Source: Candidatus Sulfotelmatobacter sp.
Lineage (GTDB): Bacteria > Acidobacteriota > Terriglobia > Terriglobales > Acidobacteriaceae
Reading direction: 5' to 3'
DNA length: 64,000 nt
Assembly: GCA_036500765.1 (NCBI GenBank)
Contig: DASYBM010000004.1
Coordinates: 1,178,001-1,242,000, forward strand
Shown here in pieces: positions 16,216 to 25,224 of this stretch. The notes below the pieces were generated by a model that worked only from the letters and a program-made list of their open reading frames with translations, had not been told where the DNA came from and made no database searches. Position numbers and translations under genes: made by a program. Numbering within the stretch: the stretch's first letter is position 1; each line of letters opens with the position of its first letter.

Positions 16216-19200
16216 CTAGAACGAGAACTTGAGCGCAAACTCGATCTGACGCATACCGGTAGTCGAACCCGGCGAAGCGTCGGCTTCGATGTCGGTAATC
16301 TGGCCATTGCCGGAGCAATCGATGCACTGCCCCGTACCGCCCTGGTTGCCGCTGAAGCCCAGAACCGGATGGTTGAACAAGTTGAAGACATCCATGCGGA
16401 ACTGTGCCTTCACACGTTCGGTAATGGAGAAGTTCTTGAACGCTGCGGAATCCGCAAAGAACGCCCTAGGTCCGCGTAAGCTAAACAGCCCCGCATTTCC
16501 CAATGCTCCGCAAGCTGGCATTGCCCATCCCTGCCCGGAGGGCCGGGTGAGAGTGCAGGTATCCACGTTAGGCCCTAAGGTTGTTGGGTCCGGATACGAC
16601 AGCGTCGGGATCGGCGTGAAGAAGGTAACGAACGGATGCTGCCCAGCCGGGTGCTGGAACGAGCCCGCGCCCAAATGGAACGAACCGTTCTTTACCGGCT
16701 CGCAAGTTCCGACGTCGTTGACTTGGTTGCAATTTGAAAAGCTCGGCGTCCAGGGTAGCCCGCCGCTCCAGTTCGTCGTCCCCGAGATCTGCCATCCTCC
16801 GATGAACAGATCGGCTAGTCGACCGGAGTCTCCCATGAACGACTTGCCTTTCCCGAATGGCAATTCGTATACCAGGCTCGTCACCCACACATGATTACGC
16901 ACCTCATCATCAGGACCGTAAGCATAGGCGTGATTGTCGGCGTAGTAGCCGTTGTTATAGGCCATGGCGTGGGCAAACGTGTAGTGCGACAGCAATTGCA
17001 GCCCTTGCGAAAGCCGGCGGTCCACTTTGATTTGTAACGCGTTGTAGATGCTGTCTGCATTGTTTCCCAGGTAGTTGCCTTGATCCGTCGAACAGCACTG
17101 CAAGGTACCGGGCACGATGCTGGGAACTCCGGCGATGGCTACGTTCGTCGGGTCCGGATAGCCCGTGTATGTAAATGCGTTGTACAACGGTCGCCGCTGC
17201 ACTTGCGGCACATTCGCCGAGAACGATGGCGTGGTACACCCCGTGTTGACGATCCCATTGCAGACCACTGGATCAAACGCGACCTTGGCCGTGCCTGGTC
17301 CGATTGCCACCGGGTTGACGTTGTAGGTCGGCCCGTCGCCCATGAACGTGTTAGTTCCCTTGTTGCCGACATACGCCACTTCGATTGACGTGGACCTGTC
17401 CAACTGACGTTGCAGTGTAACGTTCCAGGCATCGAGAGTTGGCAGACGCTGGTACGTCGGACGAATGTGAGGCTGCGTGCAACTCTGCCCCGAGGGCCCT
17501 CCGCCAGACGATGCGGGAAGAGTCGAGGACTGGTAACACTGCGGCCCGGCCACGGGGAACAATCCGTTTGACGGAATCGCTGGGAACGTGAAAATCGGAG
17601 GGCCCTGGTCTAACGTGAACGGCGACTCGCGGAAGGCCGTCGCCGGTTGCACCAACTGGCTGGCCAGCACCGGCAGATTTTGCGTAACTGCGTGTCCGAA
17701 ATTCGAGCCGAACACCCCCATGTCGTAGCTACGACCGTATCCCATGCGGACCACGGTTTTCTGGTTCACCTGATAGGCAAATCCAAGCCGCGGTGCGAAG
17801 TAACTCCACTTGTTGTCGATGTTCCCATTGAGTCCGATTCCAGCTTCGCCCGCGACCCGGTCCACGCCTTGGACGATATTGGCGAACCCGCCATTATCCT
17901 TGCCGTTCACGTACTCCGGAAAATAAACCTCCCAACGTAGGCCGTAGTTCACGGTAAGCTTAGGAGTTACGCGCCAGGTGTCCTGGCCGTAATAGAACAT
18001 CCGATGCTGCCTTTCGGCCGCGTTGACACTCGTGCTCACGTAGCGGCTTAACTGGGTCACGTCACCCAGCAGGAAGGTTGCCAAATCCAACCCGCCGCTG
18101 CCGGAGTTCGCCGTATCGCCGCTGCTGAATTGATACACGCCCGTCCGATTGGAATCGCTGGGTACGCGCAGGTTGGTGGCAAACCGGACATCGGCGCCGA
18201 ACTTAAACTGGTGATTGCCCATGATCTTGGTAATGTTGCCGACGAACTGGTACTGCCGCTCGCGTTCGATCAAAGGGCAGTTACAGCGCGCCACGCCCAG
18301 CCCATCGCCGAAATTCGACAAATTGGTCGAAGTGTTGTTTCCACTCCCATTGACCATGTCGAATTCACCTAGACCGGAAGTAAAGTTGTCACCCATGTTC
18401 GCGTTCGGGATGCCGAAATTCGTCATCGCCGCCGTCCCCGCATCGGGCTTATTAGTCAGGGGGTTGTATTGGAAATATCCAAAGCGGAAGTCACCCAAGA
18501 GGGTCGAGCTGAAGGTCTTGGTGACGCCGGTCGCCAAGCTGTAATTGTGGACGATGGAACTACCCGCTAATCCGCCGGGCCCGAACCCGATGCCGCCCAC
18601 CGCGCCCAAGCTCGGAGCCCCCGACAAACTGAAATGATTGAAGCTGAAGCGCCCGAATACGCTCACGCTCTGGCTCGCGGCATAGTCAATGCGAGTATCA
18701 AAGCTGTTCTGGTTATACGGTCCGGCGCCCGCTCCCACAAAGTTATTCTCACACCCGGATGAATTCGCAGCGCCGATTTGGCAAGTCCCTGAAGACGTTG
18801 GATTCGGAAAGGCTGCCAACATGTTCGTTGCAGCAGTCGACAACATGCCGATCGGAATCAGGAACTGGTTGGAAACTCCAGCCGTTGTGCCGCTGCAGCC
18901 TCCTTGAGCAACAATACCCAACGACCCGCAAAATACATTGCTTCTCGCACCCGCGGAGTCCCCAGTCGGAACGAAGATAAATGGCGCCCCATTGTTCGTC
19001 ATAATCTGGCCATAGTCGACCAGATTGCAAAACCCCGGCGTTGAACTCGAGCCATTGGTCGCCGGATTACACGACTGCTCCGCGGTCAGTGTCGGAATCG
19101 TCTCTTGATTGCTGATCCCGTTCTTCTGCCTCGTCGCCTGGAAGTCTCCGAAGAAAAATAGTTTGTTCTTGATGATCGGTCCGCCGATCGTGGCTCCAAA

Positions 19201-20079
19201 TTGCTGCCACCTTGAAGACGGAATCAATCTGCCTGTCACCGCATCGGGCTGATATTGCGTGAAAGGATCGCGGGCCGCTAGCGCATCCGTACGCCGGAAC
19301 CAGAATCCGCTGCCGTGAAAATCATTGCTTCCCGACTTCGTCTGCACCGTTACCACACCCGCCACGGCCTTGCCGAACTCGGCGTCGTAGTTGCCCAGCG
19401 TAACCTTGGCCTCTTGCACCGCATCCAGGTTCGGGTTAACTACAATAATCCCAAGGATCGGGTCTTGGTTATCGGTTCCGTCCAACTCAAAGGCCGTTCC
19501 GCTGAAGTGCTGCCCGTTCACAAAAATTTGTTGCCCGCCCTGCGGATTCTCGGTCGCCGCGTGGCTCCATCCCACCAACTTCTGGGTGCCGGGGGACAAC
19601 AATTCAAAAGAAGTAAAGTTTCGGTTCAGAATGGGAGCGTCTTCCACCATCTTTGCGCTGAACTCGATCGAAACATCGGCGCGGTCCGTCTTCAATTGCG
19701 GCGCTTCGGCGGTCACTTCCACCTGCTCGCTCGCCGATCCAACCTGGAACTGGCCGTCGATGTGCGCCGCTGTATCGGCCGACACCTGAATGTCCTTATA
19801 CTCAAGAGTCTTAAACCCGGTGCCCGCGATCCGGATCATGTAAACGTCCGGGATTAAGTGCGTGGCTGAGTAGTTGCCGCTCTCGTTGGTCGTGACGTCG
19901 GTGGACACGTTCTTAGTCTGGCTGGTAACGGTAACTTTGGCGCCATTCACCGCCGCCCCGGACGGGTCTGTCACTGTACCGAGAATGCTGCCGTACACTG
20001 CTTGACCCAAAGCGCTCGACACCCACAGACTGCACACCAGACCGAGCAAAGCCACCCAGATCGCCACTGATCTTTTCAT
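16216..20079 (-). CDS. TonB-dependent outer-membrane receptor with carboxypeptidase-regulatory N-domain
   Basis: 1287 aa from the ATG at 20079, which has a near-perfect GGGAGGAAG site; the frame is open further to 20172 but without such a site. The signal peptide is residues 1-25. A CarboxypepD_reg-like domain follows (about 28-110, GTVTDPSGAAVNGAKVTVT). Next is a plug with VEVTAEAPQLKTDRA and a long beta-barrel ending in the typical aromatic C-terminus (EFALKFSF). This Acidobacteriota receptor family is thought to import oligosaccharides or other large ligands. There is no SusD partner in the window. The sugar kinase and GH36 genes downstream suggest a carbohydrate ligand. Confidence 0.92.
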   Translation of the reverse strand: MKRSVAIWVALLGLVCSLWVSSALGQAVYGSILGTVTDPSGAAVNGAKVTVTSQTKNVSTDVTTNESGNYSATHLIPDVYMIRIAGTGFKTLEYKDIQVSADTAAHIDGQFQVGSASEQVEVTAEAPQLKTDRADVSIEFSAKMVEDAPILNRNFTSFELLSPGTQKLVGWSHAATENPQGGQQIFVNGQHFSGTAFELDGTDNQDPILGIIVVNPNLDAVQEAKVTLGNYDAEFGKAVAGVVTVQTKSGSNDFHGSGFWFRRTDALAARDPFTQYQPDAVTGRLIPSSRWQQFGATIGGPIIKNKLFFFGDFQATRQKNGISNQETIPTLTAEQSCNPATNGSSSTPGFCNLVDYGQIMTNNGAPFIFVPTGDSAGARSNVFCGSLGIVAQGGCSGTTAGVSNQFLIPIGMLSTAATNMLAAFPNPTSSGTCQIGAANSSGCENNFVGAGAGPYNQNSFDTRIDYAASQSVSVFGRFSFNHFSLSGAPSLGAVGGIGFGPGGLAGSSIVHNYSLATGVTKTFSSTLLGDFRFGYFQYNPLTNKPDAGTAAMTNFGIPNANMGDNFTSGLGEFDMVNGSGNNTSTNLSNFGDGLGVARCNCPLIERERQYQFVGNITKIMGNHQFKFGADVRFATNLRVPSDSNRTGVYQFSSGDTANSGSGGLDLATFLLGDVTQLSRYVSTSVNAAERQHRMFYYGQDTWRVTPKLTVNYGLRWEVYFPEYVNGKDNGGFANIVQGVDRVAGEAGIGLNGNIDNKWSYFAPRLGFAYQVNQKTVVRMGYGRSYDMGVFGSNFGHAVTQNLPVLASQLVQPATAFRESPFTLDQGPPIFTFPAIPSNGLFPVAGPQCYQSSTLPASSGGGPSGQSCTQPHIRPTYQRLPTLDAWNVTLQRQLDRSTSIEVAYVGNKGTNTFMGDGPTYNVNPVAIGPGTAKVAFDPVVCNGIVNTGCTTPSFSANVPQVQRRPLYNAFTYTGYPDPTNVAIAGVPSIVPGTLQCCSTDQGNYLGNNADSIYNALQIKVDRRLSQGLQLLSHYTFAHAMAYNNGYYADNHAYAYGPDDEVRNHVWVTSLVYELPFGKGKSFMGDSGRLADLFIGGWQISGTTNWSGGLPWTPSFSNCNQVNDVGTCEPVKNGSFHLGAGSFQHPAGQHPFVTFFTPIPTLSYPDPTTLGPNVDTCTLTRPSGQGWAMPACGALGNAGLFSLRGPRAFFADSAAFKNFSITERVKAQFRMDVFNLFNHPVLGFSGNQGGTGQCIDCSGNGQITDIEADASPGSTTGMRQIEFALKFSF

Positions 20080-20265
20080 GAACTTCCTCCCTAGAACTTT
20101 TGGAAAGCGAATGTGCCCCAGAAATGCAGGTGTGTCCTTGATGACAGGTCGTGCAGTCCTAATACAAAACAATTATCTGGATTAAGTTTCACTACGTTTG
20201 ATACCGTTACTGGTGTAAACTCCTGACGCTGCACAAAGATAGGTTGTCCTGTTACGTTCTGTAAT
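20080..20265. promoter_or_regulatory. Divergent intergenic control region of receptor and regulator
   Basis: 186 nt separate two divergent start codons and are A/T-richer than the flanking genes. This is the natural operator region for the membrane-anchored regulator. A small inverted word TGTC...GACA is at 20131-20144. No confident promoter hexamers were assigned. Confidence 0.45.
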
Positions 20266-21531
20266 ATGGCTGTCACGCACACGGTCGCCCTCGGTCGGGA
20301 GCAATGCTTCCAGCAAATAGATAAACTTATTAAAAGTCATAGCCTCCACAGTTCCGAATCGCTGTGCAAGCTGCTTCGCTACCTCGCCGAACATTCGCTC
20401 GATCACCCCGGAATCGCCCTCAAGGAGTACCAGATTGCCACCGAGGTCCTGGGACGCCCTGCGGGTTTCGATCCTCAAAGCGATTCCACAGTGCGCGTGC
20501 AGGCGGGCCGCCTGCGGGTAAAGCTCGCCGAGTATTACGCTAATGAGGGTTCCGATGATCCCATTCTGGTTGAAGTGCCCAAGGGCTCTTACGCTCTAAC
20601 GTTCCATCTCCGCCCGCCTAAGCCGGGCGCGCCATTGCCGGCGACGCTGATTCTAGAACCCGCGATCAAGAGAGAGGTCATTGTTGCCTCCCCCCGGGGA
20701 TGGGCGATCGCCGTTGTAGTCCTCTCCGTTCTGCTGGCGGCAACTTTTTCTACTACCGCCTATCTGCTTTCTCAGCGGATGCGCACGCCAGCCGCAGTCA
20801 GCCAGACCGTTCCTGCCGCCTATCAGATTTTCTGGAATCGTTTCCTGACCGGCCCCCAGCAACCCTGGGTGATCTTCAGCAACGGAAGTTTTGTCGGACG
20901 TCCGGAGACCGGGATGCGCTACTTCAACCCATCCTCTGACGCCCGTTCATTTATTTTGGACCACTACACGGGCGTGGGGGAGGTTCTGGCCATTCACCAG
21001 CTTGATCGCGTATTCGATCTGCTCAATCGGCCCATCCGAGTTAAGCGCGGAGCCTTGTTCTCGCTCGACGACGCCAAGAATAATGACCTGATCTTCGTCG
21101 GCTCGCCTTCGGAAAATCTAACGCTGCTCGATATTCCCGGCACCCAGGAATTCGTCTTCAGCCGTCTCGATTCCGGCCCCCGCAAAGGCGACCTCGCCGT
21201 TCACAACATGCACGCACGGCCCGGTGAACCGCAAATATTTCTAGGAACTCCCGCCAACCAGCCGACTACGGAAGACTACGCGGTCGTGGCCCTACTCCCG
21301 GGACTGGATCCGTCGCGGTCCATCCTTATCCTGGCCGGCGATACAACGTTTGGCACTCAGGCGGCCGTGGAGTATGTTTGCCGCGAAGATTCAGTCCGGG
21401 AGTTGCTGAATCGTCTGAACGTCTCGAAGCCCGCCGAACTCAAGCCGTTCGAAGCCCTTCTCCACGTAAAAATCGTCCACGGAGTTCCCGTGACGACAGA
21501 CCTCGTCTCGGTCCGCGACCGCAGCCATTGA
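20266..21531 (+). CDS. Membrane-anchored winged-helix regulator (ToxR/CadC-like layout)
   Basis: 421 aa. Residues 1-125 resemble a winged-helix DNA-binding domain found in many Acidobacteriota proteins, with SLCKLLRYLAEHSLD, LKEYQIATEVLGR, STVRVQAGRLRVKLAEYY and VEVPKGSYALTF. A Pro-rich linker leads to one membrane helix (about 147-170, GWAIAVVVLSVLLAATFS). The remaining 250 residues should be periplasmic and contain no domain I can name. The orientation is divergent from the TonB receptor, so it is probably its regulator, with an outside sensor wired directly to a DNA-binding head. Function is inferred from architecture and context. Confidence 0.7.
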   Translation: MAVTHTVALGREQCFQQIDKLIKSHSLHSSESLCKLLRYLAEHSLDHPGIALKEYQIATEVLGRPAGFDPQSDSTVRVQAGRLRVKLAEYYANEGSDDPILVEVPKGSYALTFHLRPPKPGAPLPATLILEPAIKREVIVASPRGWAIAVVVLSVLLAATFSTTAYLLSQRMRTPAAVSQTVPAAYQIFWNRFLTGPQQPWVIFSNGSFVGRPETGMRYFNPSSDARSFILDHYTGVGEVLAIHQLDRVFDLLNRPIRVKRGALFSLDDAKNNDLIFVGSPSENLTLLDIPGTQEFVFSRLDSGPRKGDLAVHNMHARPGEPQIFLGTPANQPTTEDYAVVALLPGLDPSRSILILAGDTTFGTQAAVEYVCREDSVRELLNRLNVSKPAELKPFEALLHVKIVHGVPVTTDLVSVRDRSH

Positions 21532-21670
21532 TCTGTAAAATTACTGAAGAATTGCCGGGTGGAAAACTTAACCTGGAAAATTTCGCAAATTTCTGTTATC
21601 CCGACCGAAGCGAGCGAACGCGAGCGCAGTGGAGGGACCTGCTGTTCCTCGACCCTCCCTCCGAATTCTC

Positions 21671-23464
21671 CTACGGCGCCGTCAACCGCGGATCCAGCTC
21701 CGCCGCCCTCTGAAATTCTTTCCTGGCCTCGCCCATCAGTCCCTTCTGACGCAGCGCCAGCCCAAGTTGATAATGTGCGGCCGCATAGTTCGGCTCCGAA
21801 GTAATCGCCGAACGAAACTGCGCAATCGCGCCGTCCACATCCCCCGCACCCAGCAATCTCTTCCCGGAGTTCGTCGAAAACGTTGCCGCCTGAAGGTTGT
21901 TCGTCGAGGCCGCGATCCTCGCTCCCTCTTTCGCTTCCGTCGCCGCACCGTCCGCATCGCCTAACTGCCGCAACACCGCCGCGAGCGTCGTATGCGCTCC
22001 GGCAAAATCCGGCTGCAACCGGATCGCCTCCCGCAACGCCGCCGCGGCCTCCGGAAATTTCCCTTGCTGCTTCAGAATCGTGCCCTGCGTGTAGTGCGCT
22101 TCCGCATAACCGGGCTTGGACTGAATTGCCTTTTTCAGCTCCTCTGTAGCCTTGTCGAACTCTCCCCGTTGCCAGAACAAAACTCCCAAGGTGTAATGCG
22201 CATCCGCCAAGTCGGGCTGTAACGAGATCGCGTTCTGAAATTCAACGACCGCTTTGTCCAACTGATCTTTCAACTTGTATGCAAGACCCAAGTTGTAGTG
22301 CAGGGATGCATTCTCGGGTGCGAGTTTCAGAGCCGCGTCCAGCTCGGTGATTGCCGCGTCGAAGTCTGCACGCTGTAGATAGGCGATCGCCAAATTTCCA
22401 CGAAACGTCCCGTCCTCGGGACGCAATTGCGCCGCCATCTTGAACTTTGGGATCGATCCCGCCGCGTCCCCTTTTTGCACCAGTGCCAGCCCCAGATCGT
22501 TGTAAGCTTCCGCATCTTGCGGCTTCAATTTGACCGCCTCGCCAAACGCCGCCACTGCTCCATCGCTGTCGCCCGCATGCTGGCAGGCCAGCCCTAACTC
22601 AATCTGCAATTCGAACCGCTCCGGCCGCAACGTCGCGGCCTTGCGCAATTCTGCAAGCGCCTCAACGGTTTTCGATTGCGCCGCGAAAGTCTTCGCCAGA
22701 TAGTAATGCGCCGTGGCATCCTGCGGCGACAACTCCACCGCCTTGCCTAATTCTCGGGCGGCGTCGTCGAGTTTCTGTTCCTGCAAATGCACCGCCCCCA
22801 GATGAAAGAGTGAGGGCTCAAAGCTCGGCTGCAACCGCAGCGCCTCTTTATATGAGGCCTCGGCGTCGGCAAACTGATTCCGCTGTGCCAGGATCGTTCC
22901 CAGTTCATCCCGCAGATCGGCCCGCTCCGGAGACAGTTCAACCGCGCGCCGCATCTCCGACACCGCTTCATCCCCCGGCTGCTGGCTTACAATCTTAGCC
23001 AGCATGCGATGCGCTTCCGCATTCTCGGGCGCAATCTTGATGGCCGTGCGCCCCTCCGTCTCTGCCTCTGCCGATTTTCCCGCCCGCGAGAGCACTCCCG
23101 CCAAGGTCAGTCGCGTTTCAACGGATTGGGGCCTGCCCTTAATCGCGGCTCGCAGATGCGCTACTGCTCCATCGCCTTCTCCCTGCTGCGCCAGAATCCA
23201 TCCCAGCGCCGCCTGCGCATCCGCATCATTTGGAGCCAACCGCACCGCTTTTTCAAATTCCACCCGCGCCCGCGCAATATCCCCGCCTTTGAGCGCCTCT
23301 TGTCCCCGCTGCACGGCCAACTGTTCGGCAGATTTTGCAGTGGGCGATTTAGTAGAAGGAGGGTTCGCCGCGGTCTGCGCCGATGCGTCGCCTAGCGGGA
23401 GCGCCTCTGGGCCGAGGAATAGCGCGATGAGAAGTAAACCGATCGTGGAAGGAGCCCGCTGCAC
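21671..23464 (-). CDS. Secreted TPR-repeat protein
   Basis: 597 aa from GTG 23464, chosen because a signal peptide (PSTIGLLLIALFLG...ASAQ) follows at once; the open frame continues to 23575. At least fourteen tetratricopeptide repeats of 34 residues fill residues 50-590, with recurring A-x-Y/H-x-x-L-G and L-x-P words such as AEAYNDLGLALVQKGD and ADAHYTLGVLFWQRGE. TPR arrays are protein-binding scaffolds. There is no catalytic domain. It is convergent with the regulator gene. Confidence 0.85.
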   Translation of the reverse strand: MQRAPSTIGLLLIALFLGPEALPLGDASAQTAANPPSTKSPTAKSAEQLAVQRGQEALKGGDIARARVEFEKAVRLAPNDADAQAALGWILAQQGEGDGAVAHLRAAIKGRPQSVETRLTLAGVLSRAGKSAEAETEGRTAIKIAPENAEAHRMLAKIVSQQPGDEAVSEMRRAVELSPERADLRDELGTILAQRNQFADAEASYKEALRLQPSFEPSLFHLGAVHLQEQKLDDAARELGKAVELSPQDATAHYYLAKTFAAQSKTVEALAELRKAATLRPERFELQIELGLACQHAGDSDGAVAAFGEAVKLKPQDAEAYNDLGLALVQKGDAAGSIPKFKMAAQLRPEDGTFRGNLAIAYLQRADFDAAITELDAALKLAPENASLHYNLGLAYKLKDQLDKAVVEFQNAISLQPDLADAHYTLGVLFWQRGEFDKATEELKKAIQSKPGYAEAHYTQGTILKQQGKFPEAAAALREAIRLQPDFAGAHTTLAAVLRQLGDADGAATEAKEGARIAASTNNLQAATFSTNSGKRLLGAGDVDGAIAQFRSAITSEPNYAAAHYQLGLALRQKGLMGEARKEFQRAAELDPRLTAP

Positions 23465-23593
23465 AGTGAATGAATACAGAGTGAAGAATACTGAAAGATT
23501 CCGGCTCTTTCCCGGATTATATCCAATACAGGTTGGCGCGGCCGATAGGCGCGATTGGGACACGCTCGTGCCCATTACTTGCTCTCGCCCGTC

Positions 23594-24244
23594 TTAAGTA
23601 ATTCCCATGCGCCACAACAAATAGCTCGTCGCCTCGCGCAGGACGGCGAGTTGGCGCTGCCATAAGCTGTGGGGGCGCGAGTCGGGACGCGGGGCAACGT
23701 AAACGGGGGCGATGCCTTCGTGCTCGAGAAGTTTGCGGATACGGAAGACATGGTAAGCGTCACTCACGGCAATGCAATTGTGCAGGCCATTGGCGCGCAT
23801 AATAACGGCCACGCGCACGGCGGATTCCGCGGTATCGCGGCCCTGGGTTTCGGCAATCAGACTGCGCTCAGGGACGCCGTGGCGCATCAGGTAATCGCGG
23901 CCCACGCCGCCTTCGCTGAACGTGGGATCGGACGCCGCTCCCCCGGTCGTGATCACGACCGGCGCGACTCCGCGATGAAAAACTTCCAGAGCATGGTCGA
24001 GCCGTGCGCGCAGCACGGGCGATGGACGGCCCGAGTACTCGGCCGCGCCGAAAACTACAATTGCATCCGCAGAATGAATTTCTTCGAGAGAAGCCGTGCG
24101 TACGACCTGCACGGAGGTGACAGCCACGAAAGAAAGCACGGTTAATACGAACACGATCGACAGGCGAAACCACCAGCGGCCGAGGGGATGCTGGTTGGCG
24201 GGTTCGTCCGTCATTCGTAGGGTTTCATCCTTGGGACGGCCCAT
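23594..24244 (-). CDS. YdcF/SanA/ElyC-like DUF218 membrane protein
   Basis: 216 aa. One N-terminal membrane helix (about 23-45, WFRLSIVFVLTVLSFVAVT) is followed by a DUF218 domain: DAIVVFGAAEYSGRPSPVLRARLDHALEVF, VVITTGGAA, RDTAESAVRVA and SDAYHVFRI. The conserved pattern is that of ElyC/SanA proteins, linked to envelope integrity. The biochemical reaction is not established. ATG 24214 is an alternative start; neither has a clear ribosome site. Confidence 0.82.
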   Translation of the reverse strand: MGRPKDETLRMTDEPANQHPLGRWWFRLSIVFVLTVLSFVAVTSVQVVRTASLEEIHSADAIVVFGAAEYSGRPSPVLRARLDHALEVFHRGVAPVVITTGGAASDPTFSEGGVGRDYLMRHGVPERSLIAETQGRDTAESAVRVAVIMRANGLHNCIAVSDAYHVFRIRKLLEHEGIAPVYVAPRPDSRPHSLWQRQLAVLREATSYLLWRMGIT

Positions 24245-24250
24245 CTAGAA

Positions 24251-24278
24251 TTAGTCGTCGGTCGTTAGTCGTCGGTCG
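24251..24278. repeat. 14-nt direct tandem repeat (two copies)
   Basis: TTAGTCGTCGGTCG occurs twice head-to-tail at 24251-24264 and 24265-24278, in the 48-nt gap between tsaC and the DUF218 gene. Confidence 0.85.
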
Positions 24279-24292
24279 TTTGTACTTGGCCT

Positions 24293-24937
24293 TCAACCCG
24301 CAAAGAACTTTGAGATTTCGTCGCTGGGGATGGCGCCCTCGCGAATGATGCGCCAGCGCGCTTCTTCATCACTCAGATCGACGATGGTCGATGCAATATC
24401 ACGCGGTGAAGAGCCGCCGTCGACAATGATATTGATGCGGCCCTCGAGTTGTTCGCGGACCTGCTCGGCGCTGGTGCACTCCGACGCTCCGCTCAGGTTG
24501 GCCGAAGTCGCGGTGATCGGAATGGCCGCAGCCGTCACCACGGCCAGCGGAATCTTCGCATTGGGCACGCGCAGAGCGACATTGCCAGTGTTGGCGGTGA
24601 CTTTCAGCGGCAGGCGCGATCCAGCCTTCACGATGATGGTCAGCGGACCCGGCCAGAACTTGCGGGCCAACGCGTAGAACTCTTCGGGCAGCGGCTTGGC
24701 CAGTTCTTCGGCCTGATCGGTACTCTCGATGAGCAGCGACAGAGGTTTATGGCGCGAGCGCGTTTTGATATCGTACACCCTATCGACTGCGCGCAGGTTG
24801 AAGGGATCGGCGGCCAGTCCATAGAACGTATCGGTGGGCATGCCCAGTACTTCGCCGGAGCGAATCTGATCGGCGGCGTATTTCACCAGAGAGGATTCAG
24901 GGGTATCGCTACTAATCTTCAGAATTTCGGCGCGCAC
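24293..24937 (-). CDS. tsaC: L-threonylcarbamoyladenylate synthase (Sua5/YrdC/TsaC family)
   Basis: 214 aa, start GTG 24937 with AAGGGA 7 nt upstream. It makes threonylcarbamoyl-AMP from Thr, bicarbonate and ATP, the first step of the t6A37 tRNA modification. Family motifs are GEVLGMPTDTFYGLAADP near the N-terminus, KTRSRHKPLSLLI, WPGPLTIIVK, VALRVPN and ITATSANLSG. The length fits the short TsaC/YrdC form, without the extra Sua5 C-terminal domain. It is monocistronic or paired with the DUF218 gene downstream. Confidence 0.93.
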   Translation of the reverse strand: MRAEILKISSDTPESSLVKYAADQIRSGEVLGMPTDTFYGLAADPFNLRAVDRVYDIKTRSRHKPLSLLIESTDQAEELAKPLPEEFYALARKFWPGPLTIIVKAGSRLPLKVTANTGNVALRVPNAKIPLAVVTAAAIPITATSANLSGASECTSAEQVREQLEGRINIIVDGGSSPRDIASTIVDLSDEEARWRIIREGAIPSDEISKFFAG

Positions 24938-25024
24938 GGCTTTCCCTTCTCGATTGGCTGTAGGCTATTAATCAGGTGCGATCTCGTTTGATCGCGAAAC
25001 CTATCATAATACGGCAAAACGCCG

Positions 25025-25064
25025 CAAGATGAGGAGCGGCGTATCAAGATGAGGAGCGGCGTAT
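25025..25064. repeat. 20-nt direct tandem repeat (two copies)
   Basis: The 20-mer CAAGATGAGGAGCGGCGTAT is present at 25025-25044 and again at 25045-25064, in the divergent gap between tsaC and the SpoU methylase gene. Confidence 0.9.
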
Positions 25065-25083
25065 GATGACTCCGGCAGTGCGG

Positions 25084-25210
25084 TTCGTATCAGGGCTTCG
25101 GTTCAGCGATGCCGCAAGCATGCCGTCGCGGATTCGGCTTTAGCCGCCGAGGTCCGCGGGCGGCTGGAGGCGACTGCGTTAACGGTCTGCTGCGGAGCAA
25201 CTGATACGAA
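25084..25210. repeat. REP/MITE-like element bounded by GTATCAG inverted ends
   Basis: Perfect 10-bp ends TTCGTATCAG (25084-25093) and CTGATACGAA (25201-25210) enclose 107 nt of GC-rich, structure-prone sequence. The left part (GTATCAGGGC...TTCAGCGATGC) is also found, inverted, in the element at 37563-37615. It ends 14 nt before the methylase start codon. Confidence 0.7.
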
Positions 25211-25224
25211 TCTTTTCTCTCACA

